Source of the DNA: Nocardia vulneris
Lineage (GTDB): Bacteria > Actinomycetota > Actinomycetes > Mycobacteriales > Mycobacteriaceae
DNA length: 47,364 nucleotides
Assembly: GCF_001613425.1 (NCBI RefSeq)
Contig: NZ_BDCI01000059.1
Location: forward strand, 1-47,364
Direction: 5' to 3'
Shown: positions 41,556 to 47,364 of the stretch, one piece after another
Position numbering within the stretch: position 1 is the stretch's first letter
Layout of the letters: the number at the start of each line of letters is the position of its first letter
The notes under the pieces: model-generated
The model's database searches: none
Told to the model about the DNA's origin: nothing
What the model saw: only the letters and a program-made list of their open reading frames with translations
Position numbers and translations under genes: made by a program

Positions 41556-42527
41556 ATGGCAAGCTTGCGTGAATTGCGCTCCCGCATTCGTGGTGTGAAT
41601 TCGATCAAGAAGATCACCAAGGCCCAGGAGCTGATCGCGACTTCGCGAATCTCCAAGGCGCAGGCCAGGGTTGCGGCCGCGAAGCCCTACGCCGAGGAGA
41701 TCACCAAGGTCCTCGGCGAGCTGGCGAGCGCGTCGCAGAACCTGACCCACCCGCTGCTGACCGAACGTGCCGACCCGCGCCGGGCCGCCGTGCTGGTGAT
41801 CACCAGTGACAGCGGCATGGCCGGTGGCTACAACTCCAACGTGCTCAAGCGCGCCGAGGAGTTGATGCACACGCTGCGTGGCGAGGGCAAGGAACCGGTG
41901 ATCTACGTGATGGGCAACAAGGGCCTCACGTACTACACCTTCCGCAACCGCACGCCGGTCGCGTCGTGGACCGGGTTCTCGCAGCAGCCGAAGTACACCG
42001 ATGCTTCGGCCGCCTGCAACCACCTGGTCGAGGCCTTCATGGCCGGCTCCGACGGCACGGTCCCCGCGCCGAACGGGACCGGCGATATCGCGGGCGTCGA
42101 TGAGCTCCACATCGTGTACACGCGGTTCGTGTCGATGCTGACGCAGACCCCGGAGGTGCGCCGCCTGGCGCCGATCCAGGTGAGCTACGTCGACGAGAAC
42201 TTCGACATGGGTGAGGATTTCGTGTCCGATTCGCCGACGGCGGACGTGCACGCGCAGTACGAATTCGAGCCCGATGCGACGGTACTGCTGGCAGCCCTGC
42301 TGCCGAAGTACATCAACACGCGTATCTACTCATCGTTGCTCGAGGCAGCGGCATCCGAGTCCGCGGCTCGGCGCACCGCAATGAAGGCAGCCACCGACAA
42401 CGCCAACGAACTGGCCACTGATCTTTCCCGGCAGGCGAACTCGGTGCGGCAGGCCCAGATCACCCAGGAAATCAGTGAAATCGTGGGCGGCGTGAACGCG
42501 CTGGCCGCGAGCTCGGACCGCGACTAG
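41556..42527 (+). CDS. atpG: ATP synthase subunit gamma
   Basis: 323 residues. Central rotor shaft. The N-terminal helix (SLRELRSRIRGVNSIKKITKAQELIA) and C-terminal helix (RQANSVRQAQITQEISEIVGG) form the coiled coil; ITSDSGMAGGYNSNV is conserved. It has an insert around residues 160-180 (PAPNGTGDIAGVDE) like mycobacterial gamma. GAAGGGAG lies upstream. Confidence 0.95.
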   Translation: MASLRELRSRIRGVNSIKKITKAQELIATSRISKAQARVAAAKPYAEEITKVLGELASASQNLTHPLLTERADPRRAAVLVITSDSGMAGGYNSNVLKRAEELMHTLRGEGKEPVIYVMGNKGLTYYTFRNRTPVASWTGFSQQPKYTDASAACNHLVEAFMAGSDGTVPAPNGTGDIAGVDELHIVYTRFVSMLTQTPEVRRLAPIQVSYVDENFDMGEDFVSDSPTADVHAQYEFEPDATVLLAALLPKYINTRIYSSLLEAAASESAARRTAMKAATDNANELATDLSRQANSVRQAQITQEISEIVGGVNALAASSDRD

Positions 42528-42534
42528 CGCCGCG

Positions 42535-42586
42535 GCCTGAGGGACGGGCCCCGGAGGAGGTAGCGGAGCGTGACCACGCAGGGGCC
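42535..42586 (+). repeat. Intergenic repeat between atpG and atpD
   Basis: The second copy of the element at 38859-38910. It can fold (GGGCCCC near 42546 with GGGGCCCC near 42580). Confidence 0.55.
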
Positions 42587-42626
42587 CCCGAAGGCCGCAA
42601 TCTGACACAGAGAGAATCCAAACCAA

Positions 42627-44075
42627 ATGACCGCAGCTGTCACCCAAGACAACACGAGTCGGACCGGCGCACACACAGGTCGCGTCGTCCGAGTCATCGG
42701 CCCCGTCGTGGACGTCGAGTTCCCGCGTGGCTCGATCCCCGACCTGTTCAACGCCTTGCACGCCGAGATCACGCTGACCTCGGTGGCCAAGACCCTGACC
42801 CTCGAGGTCGCCCAGCACCTCGGCGACGGCATCGTCCGCTGCATCTCGATGCAGCCGACCGACGGCCTGGTCCGTAGCGCGCCGGTCACCGACACCGGCA
42901 AGCCGATCTCGGTGCCGGTCGGCGACGTCGTCAAGGGCCACGTGTTCAACGCGCTCGGCGACTGCCTCGACACCCCCGGCCTCGGCCGCGACGGCGAGCA
43001 GTGGGGCATCCACCGCAAGCCCCCGTCATTCGATCAGCTCGAGGGCAAGACCGAGATCCTGGAAACGGGCATCAAGGTCATCGACCTGCTCACCCCGTAC
43101 GTGAAGGGTGGCAAGATCGGCCTGTTCGGTGGCGCCGGTGTCGGCAAGACCGTGCTCATCCAGGAGATGATCACCCGTATCGCGCGGGAGTTCTCCGGTA
43201 CCTCCGTGTTCGCCGGCGTCGGCGAGCGCACCCGTGAGGGCACCGACCTGCGCCTGGAAATGGAAGAGATGGGCGTCCTCCCGGACACCGCCCTCGTCTT
43301 CGGCCAGATGGACGAGCCGCCGGGCACCCGTATGCGCGTCGCCCTCTCGGCTCTCACCATGGCCGAGTACTTCCGCGACGTGCAGCACCAGGACGTGCTG
43401 CTGTTCATCGACAACATCTTCCGGTTCACCCAGGCCGGTTCCGAGGTCTCGACCCTGCTCGGTCGTATGCCCTCCGCCGTCGGTTACCAGCCCACGCTGG
43501 CCGACGAGATGGGTGAGCTGCAGGAGCGCATCACCTCGACCCGTGGTCGGTCGATCACCTCGCTGCAGGCCATCTACGTGCCCGCCGACGACTACACCGA
43601 CCCGGCCCCGGCGACCACCTTCGCCCACCTCGATGCGACGACCGAGCTCTCCCGCCCGATCTCGCAGAAGGGCATCTACCCGGCCGTCGACCCGCTGACC
43701 TCGACCTCCCGCATCCTGGAGGCCTCGATCGTCGGCGAGCGGCACTTCGCCGTGGCCAACGAGGTGAAGCGGATCCTGCAGAAGTACAAGGAACTGCAGG
43801 ACATCATCGCCATCCTCGGCATGGACGAGCTCTCCGAAGAGGACAAGGTCCTCGTCGGCCGCGCCCGTCGCCTGGAGAAGTTCCTCGGCCAGAACTTCAT
43901 CGTGGCCGAGAAGTTCACCGGCCAGGTCGGTTCGGTGGTTCCGCTGGAGCAGACCATCGACGACTTCGACCGGGTCTGCAAGGGCGAGTTCGACCACTTC
44001 CCGGAGCAGGCGTTCAACTCCTGCGGTGGCCTCGACGACGTCGAGGCGGCCGCGAAGAAGATCGCCGGAAAGTAG
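42627..44075 (+). CDS. atpD: ATP synthase subunit beta
   Basis: 482 residues. Catalytic subunit. Walker A GGAGVGKT (168-175), the catalytic Glu in GVGERTREG, Walker B VLLFIDNIFRF and the C-terminal DELSEEDKVLVGRARR are all canonical. It has a short N-terminal extension (TAAVTQDNTSRTGAHTG) before the beta barrel. It ends six bases before atpC. Confidence 0.97.
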   Translation: MTAAVTQDNTSRTGAHTGRVVRVIGPVVDVEFPRGSIPDLFNALHAEITLTSVAKTLTLEVAQHLGDGIVRCISMQPTDGLVRSAPVTDTGKPISVPVGDVVKGHVFNALGDCLDTPGLGRDGEQWGIHRKPPSFDQLEGKTEILETGIKVIDLLTPYVKGGKIGLFGGAGVGKTVLIQEMITRIAREFSGTSVFAGVGERTREGTDLRLEMEEMGVLPDTALVFGQMDEPPGTRMRVALSALTMAEYFRDVQHQDVLLFIDNIFRFTQAGSEVSTLLGRMPSAVGYQPTLADEMGELQERITSTRGRSITSLQAIYVPADDYTDPAPATTFAHLDATTELSRPISQKGIYPAVDPLTSTSRILEASIVGERHFAVANEVKRILQKYKELQDIIAILGMDELSEEDKVLVGRARRLEKFLGQNFIVAEKFTGQVGSVVPLEQTIDDFDRVCKGEFDHFPEQAFNSCGGLDDVEAAAKKIAGK

Positions 44076-44081
44076 TCCCCG

Positions 44082-44459
44082 ATGTCGGAAATGTCAGTTG
44101 ATCTCGTCGCGGTCGAACGCCTGCTCTGGTCCGGCCAGGCGACGTTCGTCAGCGCGCAGACGACCGAGGGCCAGATCGGCATCATGCCGGGCCACGAGCC
44201 GCTGCTCGGCCAGCTGGTCGAGGGTGGCATCGTGTCCATCGTCGACACCGACGGTCAGCGGATCGTCGCGGCGGTGCACGGTGGCTTCTTCTCGGTGACC
44301 GCTACCACGGTCCGGGTCCTGGCCGAGTCCGCGGAGTTCGCGGACGAGGTCGATGTCGAGGCGGCACGTCGCGTGCTGGCCGACTCGGCGGCCAGTGAAG
44401 AGGACCAGCTGGCGGCGCAGGCCCAGGTGCGCGCGGTGGAGCAGACCGCGAACGCGTAG
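44082..44459 (+). CDS. atpC: ATP synthase subunit epsilon
   Basis: 125 residues, shorter than E. coli epsilon as in mycobacteria. N-terminal beta-sandwich (LLWSGQATFVSAQTTEGQIGIMPGHEPLLGQL) contacts the c-ring; the C-terminal helical hairpin is short. ATG 44094 (MSVDL) is an alternative start. Last gene of the atp operon, followed by a strong terminator. Confidence 0.94.
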   Translation: MSEMSVDLVAVERLLWSGQATFVSAQTTEGQIGIMPGHEPLLGQLVEGGIVSIVDTDGQRIVAAVHGGFFSVTATTVRVLAESAEFADEVDVEAARRVLADSAASEEDQLAAQAQVRAVEQTANA

Positions 44460-44487
44460 GCGACAACCGAAAATCGAGTAGCAGACG

Positions 44488-44527
44488 GTCGGCGGCGAAG
44501 GCTTCTTCGCCGCCGACGGTCGTTTCA
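44488..44527 (+). terminator. Terminator of the atp operon
   Basis: GTCGGCGGCGAAG (44488-44500) pairs perfectly with CTTCGCCGCCGAC (44505-44517) around GCTT, followed by GGTCGTTTC. 13-bp stem. Confidence 0.85.
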
Positions 44528-44685
44528 ATACACGGGTGGCCCGTTTGTAAACTCGAGGTCGTGGTTGAATGACCGCACGGCGGTGATCGCGATGGGCCCG
44601 GAGCCGGATCCTCGGAGGGCTTGCGAGCACCGCCAATTGAATAGGGTGTCGACGACACGGCGACAGAGCGAAGGGACGAACTGCA

Positions 44686-45114
44686 TTGCAGACCGGGATG
44701 GTTCTCCTGATCATTCTGGTGCTCACGCTCGTGTTCCTCGCCCTGGCCTCGACCTATCGCCTGATCATGTTGCGGCGCGGCGGAACCGCCGCGATCCTGC
44801 GGGTATTGCCCGCGCGCGGTGGTCAGGGCTGGCGGCACGGACTGATCCGCTACGACGAGGACCGATTGGTCTTTTTCAAGTTGACGAGTCTGAAACTCGG
44901 ACCCGACTGCACGATTCATCGGCAGGGCATCGAGATCGGCGACCGCCGCGCCCCGGTCGGCGACGAATACGACATCATGACCGACGACATCGCGGTGATC
45001 GCGGTGACCGATCGCGACGGCAGCTACGAACTGGCCCTGGATCGCGCCTCGCGCACCGCGTTTCTGTCCTGGGTGGAATCGCGCCCCTCCGATCGCACCC
45101 GCCGGATGCGCTGA
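44686..45114 (+). CDS. DUF2550 membrane-anchored protein
   Basis: 142 residues. One N-terminal helix (about residues 5-24, MVLLIILVLTLVFLALASTY), then a cytoplasmic basic domain (RRGGTAAILRVLP; WRHGLIRYDEDRLVFFKLTSL), the DUF2550 pattern. The M. tuberculosis gene in this place (Rv1312) is of the same kind; function unknown. TTG 44686 with AGGGA nine bases upstream is preferred; ATG 44698 would shorten it by four residues. Confidence 0.8.
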   Translation: MQTGMVLLIILVLTLVFLALASTYRLIMLRRGGTAAILRVLPARGGQGWRHGLIRYDEDRLVFFKLTSLKLGPDCTIHRQGIEIGDRRAPVGDEYDIMTDDIAVIAVTDRDGSYELALDRASRTAFLSWVESRPSDRTRRMR

Positions 45115-45162
45115 CCGGCGCACCCGCCCGGACATCGCGCGACAACGGATAGGCTGAGGCTC

Positions 45163-45744
45163 GTGAGTGTGCACCTGACGCGGATCTACACGCGAACCGG
45201 CGACGATGGGACCACGGGTCTCAGCGATTTCTCGCGGGTCGCGAAGACCGATCCGCGCCTGGTCGCCTACGCCGACTGCGACGAGACGAACGCCGCGATC
45301 GGGGTGGCGATCGCGCTCGGACAGCCCGCCGACGAGTTGCGCGCGGTACTCCTGCAGATACAGAACGATCTGTTCGACGCGGGCGCCGATCTGTCCACCC
45401 CGGTGGTCGCGGCGCCGAAGTACCCGCCGCTGCGCATCACCCAGCTCTACATCGACCGGCTGGAAGGCTGGTGCGACGAGTTCAATGCTGAACTGCCGGC
45501 ACTGAATTCGTTCATCCTGCCGGGCGGCACGCCGCTGGCGGCGCTGCTGCACACGGCCCGCACGGTGGCACGGCGCGCCGAACGCGCGGCCTGGGCCGCC
45601 ATCGAGACACACCCGGAGGACACGAATGTGCTTCCGGCCAAATATCTGAATCGCCTCTCGGACCTGCTGTTCATCCTGAGCCGCGTGGCGAATCCCGGCG
45701 GCGATATCCTGTGGAAGCCCGGCGGAACCAGGTCGAGCACCTGA
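45163..45744 (+). CDS. Cob(I)alamin adenosyltransferase, PduO type
   Basis: 193 residues. It transfers adenosyl from ATP to cob(I)alamin, making coenzyme B12 for enzymes such as methylmalonyl-CoA mutase. The ATP-binding signature TRTGDDGTTGL is at residues 8-18; the Arg/Glu-rich helices RTVARRAERAAWA and the C-terminal LPAKYLNRLSDLLFILSR are typical. GTG 45163 lies seven bases after TAGGCT (45150-45155), a leaderless layout. B12 links it to the valine operon at the other end of the window, since propionyl-CoA from valine is used through methylmalonyl-CoA. Confidence 0.92.
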   Translation: MSVHLTRIYTRTGDDGTTGLSDFSRVAKTDPRLVAYADCDETNAAIGVAIALGQPADELRAVLLQIQNDLFDAGADLSTPVVAAPKYPPLRITQLYIDRLEGWCDEFNAELPALNSFILPGGTPLAALLHTARTVARRAERAAWAAIETHPEDTNVLPAKYLNRLSDLLFILSRVANPGGDILWKPGGTRSST

Positions 45745-45751
45745 TAATGCT

Positions 45752-45775
45752 CGAGACACGAGGACACTTGTCTCG
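45752..45775. promoter_or_regulatory. Inverted repeat after the adenosyltransferase gene
   Basis: CGAGACA (45752-45758) and TGTCTCG (45769-45775) form a 7-bp inverted repeat eight bases after the stop. It could be a terminator or an operator for murA. Confidence 0.4.
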
Positions 45776-45843
45776 GATACATGGGTAAACACCCCGGGTA
45801 TACCCAGAACTCAGCCCGGCGTCGGACCGCCGGCCCGCAACCG

Positions 45844-45966
45844 AACTACCGTGGCACCCACCAGTGCGCTGAATACCCGGAGTGGCGGAGCTGGATACCT
45901 GGAGTGGCGGGCCAGTGCCGCAACTATCCTTGCACCCAACAGTGCGCCGAATACGCGGAGAGGCGG
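45844..45966 (+). repeat. Imperfect 45-bp direct repeats in the murA leader
   Basis: 45844-45888 and 45922-45966 agree at 38 of 45 positions (78-bp period); both contain CACCCA and AGTGCGC and end AGTGGCGG/AGAGGCGG. A further partial unit (ATACCTGGAGTGGCGG) lies between them. The second copy supplies GGAGAGGCGGC, the Shine-Dalgarno of murA. Confidence 0.7.
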
Positions 45967-45967
45967 C

Positions 45968-47227
45968 ATGGAACGGTTTTTGGTTACCGGCGGGAATCGA
46001 CTCGTCGGTGAAGTCGCGGTGGGAGGCGCCAAGAACAGCGTCCTCAAGCTGATGGCCGCTGCCCTGCTGGCCGAGGGCACCACCACGATCACGAACTGCC
46101 CGGACATTCTCGACGTGCCGCTGATGGGCGACGTGCTGCGCGGCCTCGGCTGCGACGTCGCGATCGACGCGGGAACGGTCACCATCAACACCCCGGCGGA
46201 GCCGAAGTATCACGCGGACTTCCCCGCGGTGACGCAGTTCCGCGCGTCGGTGTGTGTGCTCGGGCCGCTGATGGCGCGTTGCAAGCGCGCAGTGGTCGCG
46301 CTGCCGGGCGGTGACGCGATCGGTTCGCGGCCGCTCGACATGCACCAGGCCGGCCTGCGGTTGCTCGGCGCGACCAGCGAGATCGAGCACGGTTGCGTCG
46401 TGGCGCGCGCCGACGAGCTGCAGGGCGCCAAGATCCGGCTCGACTTCCCGTCGGTGGGCGCCACCGAGAACATCCTCATGGCCGCGGTCCTCGCCGAGGG
46501 CGAGACCGTGATCGACAACGCCGCACGCGAACCCGACATCGTCGACCTCTGCAACATGCTGGTGCAGATGGGCGCCCGGATCACCGGCGCGGGCACCTCG
46601 GTGCTCACCGTGCAGGGGGTCGAGCGGCTCGCGCCGACCACGCACCGGGTGATCGGCGACCGGATCGTCGCCGCCACCTGGGGTATCGCCGCCGCCATGA
46701 CCATGGGCGACGTCCGGGTGACGGGCGTGAACCCCAAGCATCTGTCGCTGGTGCTGGACAAGCTGCGTTCCGCGGGCGCGCGGATCTCGTTCGAGCAGGA
46801 CGGTTTCCGCGTCGTGCAGGCCGAGCGGCCGCGCGCGGTCAACTTCTCGACGCTGCCGTTCCCCGGCTTCCCCACCGACCTGCAGCCGATGGCGATCGGG
46901 CTGGCCGCGATCGCCGACGGTACGTCGATGATCACCGAGAACGTCTTCGAAGCGCGTTTCCGTTTCGTGGAGGAGATGATCCGGTTGGGCGCCGACGCGC
47001 GCACCGACGGGCATCACGCTGTGGTGCGCGGTATTCCGCGCCTGTCGAGCGCGCCGGTGTGGTCCTCCGATATTCGGGCCGGCGCCGGATTGGTACTCGC
47101 CGGTCTGGTTGCCGAGGGCACCACCGAGGTGCACGACGTCTTCCACATCGACCGCGGCTATCCCAAATTCGTTGAGCAGCTACAGGCTCTGGGTGGGGAA
47201 GTGACCCGAGTCGGCGCGGCGGAATGA
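45968..47227 (+). CDS. murA: UDP-N-acetylglucosamine 1-carboxyvinyltransferase
   Basis: 419 residues. First committed step of peptidoglycan synthesis: enolpyruvyl transfer from PEP to UDP-GlcNAc. Two inverse alpha/beta domains are complete; AKNSVLKLMAAALLA binds substrate. The loop is LPGGDAIGSRPLDMH with Asp116 where most bacteria have the fosfomycin-binding Cys, the natural resistance change also present in M. tuberculosis. ATG 45968 follows GGAGAGGCGG directly. An rrn promoter follows. Confidence 0.96.
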   Translation: MERFLVTGGNRLVGEVAVGGAKNSVLKLMAAALLAEGTTTITNCPDILDVPLMGDVLRGLGCDVAIDAGTVTINTPAEPKYHADFPAVTQFRASVCVLGPLMARCKRAVVALPGGDAIGSRPLDMHQAGLRLLGATSEIEHGCVVARADELQGAKIRLDFPSVGATENILMAAVLAEGETVIDNAAREPDIVDLCNMLVQMGARITGAGTSVLTVQGVERLAPTTHRVIGDRIVAATWGIAAAMTMGDVRVTGVNPKHLSLVLDKLRSAGARISFEQDGFRVVQAERPRAVNFSTLPFPGFPTDLQPMAIGLAAIADGTSMITENVFEARFRFVEEMIRLGADARTDGHHAVVRGIPRLSSAPVWSSDIRAGAGLVLAGLVAEGTTEVHDVFHIDRGYPKFVEQLQALGGEVTRVGAAE

Positions 47228-47263
47228 AGCGTTAACCTCGAAAACGCTTCTTGACCAGGCGAT

Positions 47264-47292
47264 TTGACATGATGCACGCAGACACGTAACTT
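47264..47292 (+). promoter_or_regulatory. Strong promoter, probably of an rRNA operon
   Basis: TTGACA (47264-47269) and TAACTT (47287-47292) are separated by exactly 17 bases. murA precedes an rRNA operon in mycobacteria, and the sequence after the promoter (47300-47364) has no reading frame but GC-rich repeats (GAGCTGAGCC, GGCTGAGCGAGAGGCC) as in an rRNA leader. No 16S sequence is visible before the window ends. Confidence 0.65.
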
Positions 47293-47364
47293 TATTCAAG
47301 TCAGAGCGACACGGACACCGACCCGGGGCCGAGGAGCTGAGCCGAAAGGCTGAGCGAGAGGCCA

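Noticed and set aside
47251..47256. TTGACC as a second rrn -35 box
   Set aside because: No matching -10 at suitable distance; the TTGACA-TAACTT pair fits far better.

Overview
The window is high-GC actinobacterial DNA, and gene content and order point to Nocardia or a close relative in the Mycobacteriales. The right part, from argS to the end, follows the Mycobacterium tuberculosis order argS-lysA-hom-thrC-thrB-rho-rpmE-prfA-prmC-sua5-wecA-(atpI-like)-atpBEFHAGDC-DUF2550-(PduO-type transferase)-murA-rrn. The separate (unfused) atpF and atpH genes and the many GTG starts fit Nocardiaceae.

Layout. 1-3166: four forward genes for secreted or membrane proteins of unknown function: the tail of a Pro/Ala-rich membrane protein, an internally duplicated four-helix membrane protein, a lipoprotein and a Pro-rich anchored protein. 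3250-4203: a DUF2157 membrane protein. 4320-9686: a tightly packed valine/isobutyrate catabolism operon (mmsA, acyl-CoA dehydrogenase, 3-hydroxyisobutyryl-CoA hydrolase, mmsB, enoyl-CoA hydratase). 9789-20400: accessory genes: a short Hsp70-like protein, a MarR regulator, tRNA-Cys, a Tat-exported metallophosphoesterase, small secreted proteins, a CPBP protease, a Baeyer-Villiger-type monooxygenase behind a palindromic operator, two unidentified genes, an orphan ketosynthase and tRNA-Arg. 20500-22139: a DUF3105/DUF305 pair, reverse strand. 22254-29141: argS, then lysA-hom-thrC-thrB for lysine and threonine synthesis. 29429-36858: rho, rpmE, prfA, prmC, sua5, wecA and an AtpI-like gene. 37112-44459: the complete F1Fo ATP synthase operon. 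44686-47227: DUF2550, cob(I)alamin adenosyltransferase and murA. 47228-47364: what looks like an rrn promoter and leader, cut by the window end.

Most of the window is housekeeping sequence. The less ordinary signals are regulatory or structural: a run of overlapping palindromes on the monooxygenase promoter, an inverted repeat plus tandem TTCGAA repeats between marR and tRNA-Cys, a hairpin containing an ATG-TAA start-stop at the Hsp70-like gene, an 81-bp in-frame tandem repeat in front of lysA, a 78-bp-period duplication in front of murA, two related repeats between atp genes, a probable CTG start for atpB, and several genes whose -10 box sits 6-8 bases before the start codon (leaderless mRNAs). 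I found no CRISPR array, insertion sequence, prophage or clearly new multi-gene system.
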